NCBI RefSeq assembly: GCF_006439395.2 | Contig: NZ_CP083950.1 | Location: 992,001-1,056,000, forward strand | Direction of reading: 5' to 3' | DNA: 64,000 nt | From: Mesorhizobium sp. B4-1-4 | GTDB lineage: Bacteria; Pseudomonadota; Alphaproteobacteria; Rhizobiales; Rhizobiaceae | Shown here: in pieces, positions 51,936 to 60,403 of the stretch | How positions within the stretch are numbered: the first letter of the stretch is position 1 | Layout: every line of letters begins with the position of its first letter | The notes under the pieces: model-generated | Told to the model about the DNA's origin: nothing | Database searches by the model: none | Seen by the model: the letters and a program-made list of their open reading frames with translations, nothing else | Translations under genes and position numbers: made by a program

Positions 51936-53300
51936 ATGGCAATCAATCCATTAAAGGCGTTCTTGTTCGCGGCGGGTGGGACCGTCGCGGCCGTGGGAAC
52001 AGCCTATGTGTCGGGCGCACTCGACCCTTATCTTCATCGTAAACCGCCGGAAGTCGCGGCATTGACACCGCCAGCGGCACCGAAACCTACGGACGCGGGC
52101 ACGGAAGCGCGCCTGCCGGCGCAGGCAACGACCGCTCCGGCCGCCCCCACAACCGGTGCGGCAGCGCCCGCAACGGCCGGTCCGGTCACGCCGACTTTCG
52201 ATGTCGTGCGTGTCGAGGCCAATGGCTCGATCGTCGTCGCCGGCAATGCGGCGCCCAGCTCGAAGGTCGAGATCCTCAACGGCGCGCCGGTGCTCGGTTC
52301 GGCGGTGGCGGGTCCCGATGGCGCTTTTGTCATCGTGCTCGACGATCCGTTGAAGCCCGGCGACTATACAATTGCACTGCGTTCGACGACCGGCAGTATC
52401 GTGACGACCTCGGCGCAAACCGCTGTCGTCTCGGTTCCCGCGACTGCCTCCGGCCAGGTTCTGGCCATGGTCGAGGAGCCGGGCAAGCCGGCCGAACTGC
52501 TCACAGTTCCCGCGCCCGAAAAGAAACCGGAAGCACAGACTGCCGGCAACCAGGCTGTCGCAGGAGCGGCCGCCCCAGCCACCGAATCGCCGGCTGCAAC
52601 TGCGCCGGCACCGGCAGCTCAGGCCGCCGTATCCGTGGGTGAACCCAAGATCGTCGTCGAGGCGGTCGAGATCGACGGCAACAAGATCTTTGTCGCCGGC
52701 CTTGCCGATCCGGGCCGCAAGGTCCGCGCCTATGCCAACGACATCCTGCTCGGTGATGCACAGACATCGCCCGACGGGCATTTCCTTGTCGAAGCTACAC
52801 GGGACGTTCCGGTCGGCAGCTATACCATCCATGTCGACGGCCTCGATGCCGACGGGGTGAAGGTCGTGGCCCGTGCCGCCGTGCCGTTCGAGCGAGAGCC
52901 GGGCGAGGCGGTCGCCGCCGTGGCCCCGGATACCAAGCCCGCGGAGGCAAAACCGGCCGAAGCAAAGCCGGCCGCACCTGCCACTGAAGCTCCGGCCGTT
53001 GTCGCGGCCGCAACGCCGCCAAGCGACGTGCCCGAAACCGTGGCGCCCAAACTCGAACATGCCGGCGGCGCCGTCATTATTCGCCGCCATGACACATTGT
53101 GGCGGATTTCGCGGCGCGTCTACGGCTATGGCATGCGCTACTCCACCATCTACCTCGCCAACCAGGATCAGATCAGGAATCCTGACCGCATCTGGCCCGG
53201 TCAGGTGTTCAAGGTCCCGGGAAAGTCCAAGGAAGGCGAAGCCGCCGACCTCAAGGCGATAGGTGAGCAGGCGACGACGGCGCCGGCGAAGAAGCAGTAG
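51936..53300 (+). CDS. LysM domain protein with two internal Ig-like repeats
   Basis: A 454-residue envelope protein. A membrane segment near 10-28 anchors it; long Ala/Pro-rich linkers follow. Two homologous beta-rich modules are visible at about 88-155 (VRVEANGSIVVAGNAAPSSK; GPDGAFVIVL; PGDYTIAL) and 240-312 (VEIDGNKIFVAGLADPGRKV; SPDGHFLVEA; VGSYTIHV). A LysM domain, which binds peptidoglycan, occupies 380-428 (RRHDTLWRISRRVYGYG and IWPGQVFKVPG). It likely tethers something to the cell wall; the specific role is unknown. It stands alone upstream of the arsR gene. Confidence 0.88.
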   Translation: MAINPLKAFLFAAGGTVAAVGTAYVSGALDPYLHRKPPEVAALTPPAAPKPTDAGTEARLPAQATTAPAAPTTGAAAPATAGPVTPTFDVVRVEANGSIVVAGNAAPSSKVEILNGAPVLGSAVAGPDGAFVIVLDDPLKPGDYTIALRSTTGSIVTTSAQTAVVSVPATASGQVLAMVEEPGKPAELLTVPAPEKKPEAQTAGNQAVAGAAAPATESPAATAPAPAAQAAVSVGEPKIVVEAVEIDGNKIFVAGLADPGRKVRAYANDILLGDAQTSPDGHFLVEATRDVPVGSYTIHVDGLDADGVKVVARAAVPFEREPGEAVAAVAPDTKPAEAKPAEAKPAAPATEAPAVVAAATPPSDVPETVAPKLEHAGGAVIIRRHDTLWRISRRVYGYGMRYSTIYLANQDQIRNPDRIWPGQVFKVPGKSKEGEAADLKAIGEQATTAPAKKQ

Positions 53301-53347
53301 GAAAAAGGTCGGCAATTCAGGCGATCTACCCATCGGTCTAGCTTGCC

Positions 53348-53387
53348 CTGTCATCGTTCATCGTCTATCGCCGATGAACGATGACAG
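53348..53387 (+). promoter_or_regulatory. Perfect 16-bp inverted repeat over the ArsR start codon
   Basis: CTGTCATCGTTCATCG / CGATGAACGATGACAG with an 8-base loop. The ATG of the regulator (53381-53383) is inside the right arm, and no other in-frame start is possible because TGA lies at 53375-53377. As DNA it could be an autoregulatory ArsR operator; as RNA it would bury the start codon. Confidence 0.7.
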
Positions 53388-53725
53388 AATCCGTCCTTGA
53401 ACCAGACCGCGCAGGCGCTCTGCCCAACTGCATCCCCGATAGCAGGGCTGTCGCGGCGCGGTTCGCTGCACTGTCGCATCCGGCGCGTATCGAGATACTG
53501 AAGCACCTCTCGGCCAGCAATTCCTGCTGCTGCCGCGAGGTCGTTGACCGTTTCGATCTGGCGCAGTCGACCGTGTCCCAGCATCTCAAGATACTGGTCG
53601 AGGCCGGCCTGGTCCGGTTCGAGCCGGATCGTCAGCGCTCCCGCTATAAGGTCGACCAAGCAGCGCTTGCCGATGTTTCGGCATCGCTGAGCGCACTCGT
53701 CAATTCCTGCTGCTCCGGCCGCTGA
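53381..53725 (+). CDS. ArsR/SmtB-family metal- or thiol-responsive repressor
   Basis: A 114-residue winged helix-turn-helix regulator: SHPARIEILKHL, the recognition region DLAQSTVSQHLKILVEAGLV and wing FEPDRQRSRYKV. Cys49-51 (NSCCCREVV) lie in the alpha-3-like position used for metal(loid) sensing by arsenic-type ArsR proteins, and Cys110-111 (SCCSGR) form a second pair at the C-terminus. It is 24 bases upstream of the Atm1-type exporter gene on the same strand, so it probably controls itself and that transporter. The inducer is not known. Confidence 0.88.
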   Translation: MTESVLEPDRAGALPNCIPDSRAVAARFAALSHPARIEILKHLSASNSCCCREVVDRFDLAQSTVSQHLKILVEAGLVRFEPDRQRSRYKVDQAALADVSASLSALVNSCCSGR

Positions 53726-53749
53726 TCCTCTCACCCAAGGGCAAGAAAA

Positions 53750-55633
53750 GTGGCCGAAAAAACCGTCTCCGCCGACACCTCAACTCTCACGACGCTACGT
53801 AACCTCTGGCCCTATATGTGGCCGGCCGACCGTGCCGATCTCAGGGCACGGGTGACTTGGGCGACGCTGCTGCTTGTCGTTGCCAAGGTGACATTGGTCG
53901 CCGGCCCCTATTTCTTCAAATGGGCAACCGATGCGCTGGCGGGCGGCTTCAAAACGCCACCGCCGCTGCCGTCGTTCCTGCTCGCCCCGGTGATGCTGGT
54001 CATCGCCTACAACGTGCTGAGGCTGGTTCAACTCGGCTTCAACCAGTTGCGCGATGCGCTGTTTGCCCGGGTCGGCCAGCATGCGGTGCGTCAGCTTGCC
54101 TTTCGTACCTTCGTCCACATGCATCAGCTGTCGCTTCGCTTCCACTTGGAGCGCCGCACTGGCGGTCTGTCGCGCATCATCGAGCGCGGCACCAAGGGCA
54201 TCGAAACAATCGTGCGTTTCATCATGCTCAACACCGCCCCGACCATCCTCGAATTCGCGCTGACCGCCGGCATATTCGGTTTCACCTATGGCTGGAAATA
54301 TGTGGCCGTGGTGGCGGTGACCGTCTGGGTCTATGTCTGGTTCACGGTGAAGGCGAGCGACTGGCGCATCTCGATCCGCCGCGACATGAACGACAGCGAC
54401 ACCGACGCCAATACCAAGGCGATCGACTCGCTGCTCAATTTCGAGACGGTGAAGTACTTCACCAACGAGCGAATGGAGGCCGAGCGCTTCGATCGCTCCA
54501 TGGCGCGCTATGAGATCGCCGCCACCAAGACCTGGACCTCGCTCGGCTGGCTGAACTTCGGCCAGGGCTTCATCTTCGGCCTCGGCACGGTGGTCGTCAT
54601 GTGCATGTCGGCGCTGGAGGTGCAGGCCCACACCCAGACCGTGGGTGATTTCGTCTTCATCAACGCCATGCTGGTGCAGCTTTCGGTGCCGCTCAACTTC
54701 ATCGGCTTCATCTACCGCGAGATCCGCCAGGGCCTTACCGATATCGAGCACATGTTCGACCTGCTCGACGTGCCGCAGGAGATTGTCGACAAGCCCGATG
54801 CCAAGCCGCTGGCCGTCGGTGCTGGCAAGGTCGAGTTCCGCGACGTGCATTTCTCCTACGATCCGAACCGCAAGATCCTGAAGGGCGTCAGCTTCGAAGT
54901 TCCAGCAGGCAAGACGGTCGCCATTGTCGGACCGTCGGGCGCCGGAAAATCGACCATCTCGCGGCTGCTGTTCCGATTCTACGACGTGCAGGGTGGCCAG
55001 GTGCTGATCGACGGCCAGGACATCCGGGATGTGACGCAGGATAGCCTGCGCGCGGTGCTCGGCATGGTGCCGCAGGACACGGTGCTGTTCAATGACACCA
55101 TCGCCTACAACATCCGCTATGGCCGCGTTGGTGCCAGCGAGGAGGAAGTGCGCAAGGCCGCCGAACTCGCCCAGATCGGGCCGTTTATCGAGAAGCTGCC
55201 GGACGGCTACAAGTCGATGGTCGGCGAGCGCGGGCTGAAGCTCTCCGGTGGCGAGAAGCAGCGCGTCGCGATTGCCCGCACCATCCTGAAGGCGCCGCCG
55301 ATCCTGATGCTCGACGAAGCGACCTCGGCATTGGACAGCCACACCGAGCAGGAGATCCAGGCCGCGCTCGACCTCGTCAGCAAGGGGCGCACCACCATCG
55401 TGATCGCTCACCGGCTGTCGACGGTGATTTCCGCCGACGAGATCATCGTGCTGAAGGACGGCCAGATCGCCGAGCGCGGCACCCATATCGAACTGATGCG
55501 AAAGCACGGCCTCTACGCCTCGATGTGGGACCGCCAGCGCGAGGCGACCGAAGCCGAAGAGCGGCTGCGCCGCGCCCGCGAAGGCGACGAGTTCGGCGTC
55601 ATCGTTCGCCGGCGGACATCGGAGGTAAATTGA
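53750..55633 (+). CDS. Atm1-type ABC transporter (half-transporter, homodimeric)
   Basis: A 627-residue protein with six transmembrane helices (about 35-320) followed by an ATPase domain. The Walker A is GPSGAGKST (394-402), the signature LSGGEKQR and Walker B ILMLDEATSALD are intact. Blocks such as LNFETVKYFTNERMEAERFD and QQLSVPLNFIGFIYREIRQ-type text mark the Atm1/ABCB7/HMT1 subfamily, which exports glutathione-linked metal or sulfur compounds; bacterial relatives confer heavy-metal tolerance. The start is GTG. Coupling to an ArsR regulator fits a metal or thiol-stress role. Confidence 0.9.
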   Translation: MAEKTVSADTSTLTTLRNLWPYMWPADRADLRARVTWATLLLVVAKVTLVAGPYFFKWATDALAGGFKTPPPLPSFLLAPVMLVIAYNVLRLVQLGFNQLRDALFARVGQHAVRQLAFRTFVHMHQLSLRFHLERRTGGLSRIIERGTKGIETIVRFIMLNTAPTILEFALTAGIFGFTYGWKYVAVVAVTVWVYVWFTVKASDWRISIRRDMNDSDTDANTKAIDSLLNFETVKYFTNERMEAERFDRSMARYEIAATKTWTSLGWLNFGQGFIFGLGTVVVMCMSALEVQAHTQTVGDFVFINAMLVQLSVPLNFIGFIYREIRQGLTDIEHMFDLLDVPQEIVDKPDAKPLAVGAGKVEFRDVHFSYDPNRKILKGVSFEVPAGKTVAIVGPSGAGKSTISRLLFRFYDVQGGQVLIDGQDIRDVTQDSLRAVLGMVPQDTVLFNDTIAYNIRYGRVGASEEEVRKAAELAQIGPFIEKLPDGYKSMVGERGLKLSGGEKQRVAIARTILKAPPILMLDEATSALDSHTEQEIQAALDLVSKGRTTIVIAHRLSTVISADEIIVLKDGQIAERGTHIELMRKHGLYASMWDRQREATEAEERLRRAREGDEFGVIVRRRTSEVN

Positions 55634-55643
55634 TTTTTTGCGC

Positions 55644-55672
55644 TTGACCTCAACTTAAGTTGAGATTGTACG
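55644..55672 (+). promoter_or_regulatory. SoxR/MerR-like promoter operator
   Basis: A TTGACC -35-like hexamer (55644-55649) is followed by the perfect 16-base palindrome CTCAACTTAAGTTGAG (55649-55664). This strongly resembles SoxR boxes (CCTCAA-type arms) that sit in long -35/-10 spacers of MerR-family promoters. The -10 is poor (TGTACG or TACGCC, 17-19 bases away). It controls the ABM gene, 50 bases downstream. No soxR gene is in the window. Confidence 0.65.
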
Positions 55673-55721
55673 CCGTTCCTGGAGCCCGCAAACACCACGG
55701 TTCAAGAACGGAAGAATTGAA

Positions 55722-56069
55722 ATGAACGACATAAATCAGAATGTAAACGGCGGCACCGTGTTCAGGGTCGACAAGTTCGTCGTCCCCGCCGCCGCCCGCG
55801 AGGAGATACTCGTCAAGGTCAGGACAACCCACGAATTGCTGCGCCAGCAGCAGGGTTTCGTGCAGGATTTCGTGCTCGAGCAATTTTCGGGGCCGGGCGA
55901 ATTCAACCTGGTGACGATCGTCGAATGGGAAAGCCAGGCGGCCGTCGACAATGTCGTGCCGATTGTCAAGGCCGCGCATGAGCGCATCGCCTTCAATCCG
56001 CAGGAGACGATCGCCCGGCTCGGAGTGCGAGCCGACATCGGCAATTATCAGCGCGTGCCGCAGGTGTAA
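55722..56069 (+). CDS. ABM-domain protein (antibiotic biosynthesis monooxygenase type)
   Basis: A 115-residue protein with a ferredoxin-like ABM fold: FRVDKFVVPAAAREEILVKV, LLRQQQGFVQDFVLEQ and NLVTIVEWESQAAVDNVVPI. The family includes cofactor-free quinone-forming monooxygenases and heme-degrading enzymes; the reaction here is unknown. It has its own promoter with a SoxR-like operator, suggesting response to redox-cycling compounds such as quinones. It lies 88 bases after the Atm1-type exporter. Confidence 0.82.
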   Translation: MNDINQNVNGGTVFRVDKFVVPAAAREEILVKVRTTHELLRQQQGFVQDFVLEQFSGPGEFNLVTIVEWESQAAVDNVVPIVKAAHERIAFNPQETIARLGVRADIGNYQRVPQV

Positions 56070-56330
56070 GAGGCCGTCCAACACAGTCGGCGCCCGGTGG
56101 CTGTGTAGCGCGGGCCTCCCCATCCAATGATAGAAGATGAGCCAAAGGGCTTTTGTCTCCGACGACTGCTGGTATTGTCTCGACGTTGCGGCGGGCTAAG
56201 TCATCTGGTTCGCGCCCGGCATATTCGTCACCACATCCGGCCCGTCCCATCCTCCCGCCATTGTTGCGTTGCGGGCAGGGGGGCTTTCCGCTATTGAGGC
56301 CGGACCTGAAACAGGGACCGCCCCCACCCC

Positions 56331-57029
56331 ATGAGCCTTGTCGACACGGTCAAGAACGCGTTCGTACCGATCCATCGCGAAGGCTATCCCTTCATCGCGG
56401 CCTTCGGCGCGGCGACCCTTTTCCTCGGCTATTTCTCGTCGATCCTGTTTTGGATCGGCCTGATCCTGACCGCCTGGTGTGTCTACTTCTTCCGTGATCC
56501 TGAGCGCGTCACACCGGTTGACGATCGCCTGGTGGTGAGCCCCGCCGATGGCATCGTCTCCGCGGTCGGCCCGGCCGTGCCGCCACGCGAGCTTGGCCTC
56601 GGCAATGTCGAGATGACCCGCATCTCGGTCTTCATGAACGTCTTTTCCTGCCATGTGAACCGTGCCCCCGTGCGCGGCCGCATTGCCAAGATCGAACATC
56701 GGCCCGGAAAATTCCTCAACGCCGAACTGGATAAGGCCAGCACCGAGAACGAGCGCAACGGTCTTGTCATCGAGAGCCCCAACGGCACGGTGGCCGCTGT
56801 CCAGATCGCGGGCCTTGTGGCGCGGCGCATCGTCTGCTGGGCCGAGGCCGGTGGCTCGATCGCCATCGGCGAGCGTTTCGGCCTGATCCGCTTCGGCTCG
56901 CGCGTCGATGTGTTCCTGCCCTTGACCGCCACGCCGCGCGTTGCCGTTGGCCAGACGGCGGTCGGTGGCGAAACCGTGCTGGCCGAATTCGGCGGTGTCA
57001 CCGGCACGCCTTTGGTCAGGATTTCGTAA
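56331..57029 (+). CDS. psd: Phosphatidylserine decarboxylase proenzyme
   Basis: A 232-residue short-type proenzyme that decarboxylates phosphatidylserine to phosphatidylethanolamine at the inner membrane. The N-terminal hydrophobic segment is about 20-52. [11 protein letters not shown] and [17 protein letters not shown] are family blocks. Self-cleavage between Gly189 and Ser190 ([11 protein letters not shown]) creates the pyruvoyl cofactor. It is followed after three bases by pssA, which makes its substrate, so the two form an operon. Confidence 0.95.
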   Translation: MSLVDTVKNAFVPIHREGYPFIAAFGAATLFLGYFSSILFWIGLILTAWCVYFFRDPERVTPVDDRLVVSPADGIVSAVGPAVPPRELGLGNVEMTRISVFMNVFSCHVNRAPVRGRIAKIEHRPGKFLNAELDKASTENERNGLVIESPNGTVAAVQIAGLVARRIVCWAEAGGSIAIGERFGLIRFGSRVDVFLPLTATPRVAVGQTAVGGETVLAEFGGVTGTPLVRIS

Positions 57030-57032
57030 GCG

Positions 57033-57851
57033 GTGGGCGCGCCGTTCAAGAAATTCGAGGCCCATGCCAGCGGCGGCCCGCGCATCCGCGAGATCCCGAT
57101 GCGTATGGTGCTGCCCAATCTGGTCACCGTGCTTGCTATCTGCGCGGGCTTGTCCGGCATCCGTTTCGCCTTCGAAAACCGTTTTGAAACCGCGGTGGTC
57201 ATGGTGCTGCTGGCCGCCTTCCTCGACGGCATCGATGGGCGACTGGCGCGCATGCTGAAGGCGACGTCCAAGTTCGGCGCGCAGATGGACTCGCTGGCCG
57301 ACATCGTCAATTTCGGTGTTGCGCCGGCCCTGGTGCTTTATGCCTTCCTGCTCGACCGCGCCGGCTCGCCGGGCTGGATCGCGGCGCTTTTGTTCGCCAT
57401 CGCCTGCGGGCTCAGGCTTGCCCGCTTCAATGTGCTCGACGACGAGAAGGCCGAGCGTCCTCTATGGCAGTCCGAGTATTTCGTCGGCGTGCCGGCGCCG
57501 GCGGGCGCCGTGTTGGTGATGCTGCCGCTCTATCTCTATTTCCTGCGACTCGGGCTGGAGCCCAGCCGCCCGGCCGCCTTCATCGCCACAGCGTTCACCA
57601 TTCTGGTCGCCTTTCTTCTGGTCAGCCGTTTGCCCGTCTATTCCGGCAAAAGCGTCAAGATTCCCGGCGACCGCGTGCTGCCGGTGATCCTGGCCGTCGT
57701 GCTCTACATTCTCTTGCTGATGACCTATCCCTGGTACACGCTGACAGCCTCGGTCGCGGGCTATCTGATCTTCCTGCCGTTTTCCGTGCGCGCCTATTCC
57801 AAGCGTGCCAAGCTCGAGGGCGAGAAGGTTCCGCCTTCGGACATAGGTTAA
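57033..57851 (+). CDS. pssA: CDP-diacylglycerol--serine O-phosphatidyltransferase
   Basis: A 272-residue integral membrane enzyme joining CDP-diacylglycerol and serine to phosphatidylserine. The CDP-alcohol phosphotransferase signature D-G-x2-A-R-x8-G-x3-D-x3-D is perfect from Asp68 to Asp90. About eight hydrophobic helices follow the pattern of type II PssA. The start is GTG, 3 bases after the psd stop, so translation is coupled. The gene order psd-pssA is usual in rhizobia. Confidence 0.95.
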   Translation: MGAPFKKFEAHASGGPRIREIPMRMVLPNLVTVLAICAGLSGIRFAFENRFETAVVMVLLAAFLDGIDGRLARMLKATSKFGAQMDSLADIVNFGVAPALVLYAFLLDRAGSPGWIAALLFAIACGLRLARFNVLDDEKAERPLWQSEYFVGVPAPAGAVLVMLPLYLYFLRLGLEPSRPAAFIATAFTILVAFLLVSRLPVYSGKSVKIPGDRVLPVILAVVLYILLLMTYPWYTLTASVAGYLIFLPFSVRAYSKRAKLEGEKVPPSDIG

Positions 57852-57878
57852 GGGCTACGCCGAAGTTGTTGATCTGAT

Positions 57879-60101
57879 TCAGGCCGCGATCCCGAGCCCC
57901 AGCCTGTCAATCGCCAGCTTTCTGGTCGATACATAGTCGGTCTTGCCGGAACCGAGCACCGGGATTTCTTCCACTTTGATGATATCGTTCGGCACCATCA
58001 ATTCGGCTGCCCCGGCCTTCTTGCCGAACTGACGCAGCTCTTCCGGATTGGCATCGTCGGCGGTGGTGACCAGCACGATGCGCTCGCCGCGCCTCTTGTC
58101 CGGCACCGCCACCGCCGCATGGCGCTGCTCCGGCCACAGCGACTGCACCAGCATCTCGACGGCGCCCAGCGACACCATCTCTCCGGCGATCTTGGCGAAG
58201 CGCTTGGCACGGCCTCGAATGGTGATGAACCCTTCACGGTCGACGGCGACGATGTCACCGGTGTCGTGCCAGCCAGTCAGCTGCTGCAACTCGCCGGGGC
58301 GGTCCGCGGTCATGTAGCCCATCATCAGATTGGGTCCGTCGAGCCATAACTGGCCGGCATCCGAGATGCCCTCGACCGGCTCCAGCTTCATGCGCATGGC
58401 CGGCAAGAGCCGCCCGACCGTGCCGTCTCGGCTGTGGATCGCCGTGTTGACGGCAACCACCGGTGCTGCCTCGGTCAGCCCGAAGCCTTCGATGATCTCG
58501 GCCTGGAACCGCTCGCGATAGACACGGCGGGTTTCCGGCTTGACCGCCTCGGCGCCGGCGACGACGAAGCGCAGGCTGGAGAAATCGCCGTCCTTGGCCG
58601 TGCGTGCATAGTTGGCGAGGAACGTGTCGGTGCCGAACATGATCGTCGGCTTCACCTTGCGCGCGATCTCGGGGATGATCTTGTAGTGCAGAGGCGAGGG
58701 GTAGAGGAACAGCTTTACGCCGGTGACCAGCGGCAGGATGGTGCCGCCCGTCAGGCCGAAGGAATGGAACACCGGCAGTACGTTGAGCAGGATGTCCGCC
58801 GGCGAAATGGTAACGCGCGCCTCGGCCTGCATGGCGTTGGCGAGCAGGTTCCTTTGCGACAGAACCACCGCCTTGGGCGTACCTTCAGAACCCGAGGTGA
58901 ACAGGATTACCCCCGGCTTGGCCGCATCCTGCCGCTGCAGCGGCACGCGCCAAAACAAGGCGGCGGCGAGCTTGTCGAGCGTGCTAACGCTGCCGCGCAG
59001 ATCTTCCAGCCACAGCAGCCTGGCGCCGCCCTTTTCGACCGCAGCGACAATATCGGCAAGATCCGCCTTCTCGACGAAGGCGCGTGAAGAGATAACGGTA
59101 CGGATGACGGCTGTGCGCACGGCAGCCGTGACGCTCGCCGGCCCGGCGGTGTAGTTGATCATCGCCGCCACCCTGCCGGCCGAGAGAAGGCCGACCAACG
59201 ACAGCACGACGCCATTGGCGTTGGGCAGCATCACGCCCACCGCCTCGCCTGGCGCCGTCACCGCCTCGAAGCGTCTGCCCAGCACGCGCACACCGATGAA
59301 CATCCGGCGGTAGCTCAACGCGCCGGAGATGACATCCTCGATGATCGGATGCGAGGCGCCGACGCGGGTCGCGGCACCGCGCATGGCCAGGAACAGGCCA
59401 CGATCGAGGTCCGTGCCGAAAAGCCGCGCCTCGGCGACGCGGTCGAACAGCGCGTTGGTGTTCGAAGCCTGGTCGGGGTTGCGCGCCACCAGCTCGGCGA
59501 TGGTCATCGGCTCCAGCGTGCTGATTGAGAGCCGTGGGAACCAGTGCCGCGGCGCCTTGCTGGCCGGCGTCAGCGACACAGGCAGGCTGCGCGTACCGGA
59601 GACAAAGATCGGCACGATGCGGGCGTCGGCCTGCATGGCGATTCGGGTGACGGCACGAAACAGCCGAAACGTCTTGACGTCAGGCTCGACCGCATCCGGC
59701 AGGTAGACGGCAAGACGTCCCTTGCCCTTCAGTACCCGCACCAGCCGCCGGCTGACGAAGACATGCTCGGCATTGAAGGCGATGGTGCGGCCAAGCTCGC
59801 GCCATGGCTCAAGCCAAGGCGAGCGCGCAGAGATCTCGTCGAGTATGTGCAGCGTGTCATCCGGCAACAGCGACAGCATCAGCGCGGGCTCGAAGCGCGA
59901 TTGATGCGAGATCACATAGATGACCGGAACCTGCGCCTTGCGGGCGATCCTGATGCGGTTGTCGGCGATCCGGTAGGCGAGCTTGAATGGGACATAAAGC
60001 AGCGCCTGGCTGAAGCGCAGGCCGAGGCGGAATTTCTCTACCACGCCGATCAGCAACCAGGCCAGAACAAGGCCCGCAAGCAGCGCCAGTGTCAGGATCA
60101 T
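57879..60101 (-). CDS. Aas-like acyltransferase / AMP-dependent acyl ligase fusion
   Basis: A 740-residue fusion. The N-terminal third has a membrane segment and a PlsC-like acyltransferase domain with VIYVISHQSRFEPAL, where the usual HX4D is HX4E (His66, Glu71). From about 240 an acyl-adenylate-forming domain follows: ILFTSGSEGTPKAVVLS phosphate loop, EIIEGFGLTEAAPV, GWHDTGDIVAVDREG and a C-terminal catalytic Lys in LGSGKTDY. It resembles Aas, which re-acylates lysophosphatidylethanolamine with fatty acid activated on ACP. The ATG at 60101 follows GGGAGAG. It converges with pssA. Confidence 0.87.
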   Translation of the reverse strand: MILTLALLAGLVLAWLLIGVVEKFRLGLRFSQALLYVPFKLAYRIADNRIRIARKAQVPVIYVISHQSRFEPALMLSLLPDDTLHILDEISARSPWLEPWRELGRTIAFNAEHVFVSRRLVRVLKGKGRLAVYLPDAVEPDVKTFRLFRAVTRIAMQADARIVPIFVSGTRSLPVSLTPASKAPRHWFPRLSISTLEPMTIAELVARNPDQASNTNALFDRVAEARLFGTDLDRGLFLAMRGAATRVGASHPIIEDVISGALSYRRMFIGVRVLGRRFEAVTAPGEAVGVMLPNANGVVLSLVGLLSAGRVAAMINYTAGPASVTAAVRTAVIRTVISSRAFVEKADLADIVAAVEKGGARLLWLEDLRGSVSTLDKLAAALFWRVPLQRQDAAKPGVILFTSGSEGTPKAVVLSQRNLLANAMQAEARVTISPADILLNVLPVFHSFGLTGGTILPLVTGVKLFLYPSPLHYKIIPEIARKVKPTIMFGTDTFLANYARTAKDGDFSSLRFVVAGAEAVKPETRRVYRERFQAEIIEGFGLTEAAPVVAVNTAIHSRDGTVGRLLPAMRMKLEPVEGISDAGQLWLDGPNLMMGYMTADRPGELQQLTGWHDTGDIVAVDREGFITIRGRAKRFAKIAGEMVSLGAVEMLVQSLWPEQRHAAVAVPDKRRGERIVLVTTADDANPEELRQFGKKAGAAELMVPNDIIKVEEIPVLGSGKTDYVSTRKLAIDRLGLGIAA

Positions 60102-60275
60102 ACAGCTTCTCTCCCAACGATTTTTATTATAGCGGCTCTTTTGCGGCTGCGTCGAGGCAGAACCTAGACGATGTGGGAGGAAGGTCAATGTGGGAAGAAG
60201 ACGTCATGCTGCCTTCAAGCGCCCGCTACCCGGGCTCCATGCCGACCAGGCTGAACTCTCCGCCACCTCTTGGCA

Positions 60276-60302
60276 AAGAAAAAGCCGACCTTGCGGTCGG
60301 CT
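60276..60302 (-). terminator. Rho-independent terminator of the leftward DMT gene
   Basis: On the minus strand, stem AGCCGACC / GGTCGGCT with loop GCAA is followed by TTTTTCTTTG. It lies about 100 bases beyond the stop of the EamA gene at 60404. Confidence 0.8.
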
Positions 60303-60310
60303 GGGAGTAG

Positions 60311-60353
60311 GACGGGCCGAGGGGTTTGGGGGGACTTGGGGGGGTGGCCCGTC
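60311..60353 (+). other. Hairpin with G-run loop, possible G-quadruplex
   Basis: Perfect 8-bp arms GACGGGCC (60311-60318) and GGCCCGTC (60346-60353) enclose a 27-base loop made of G runs of 4, 6 and 7 separated by TTT and ACTT. The plus strand could form a G-quadruplex, the minus strand, which is the likely transcript of the DMT gene, a C-rich loop. Confidence 0.6.
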
Positions 60354-60403
60354 GCACCAATAATGTCCGAGTCCGGTAATGGTTCCGTGACCGTGTCACT
60401 TTT

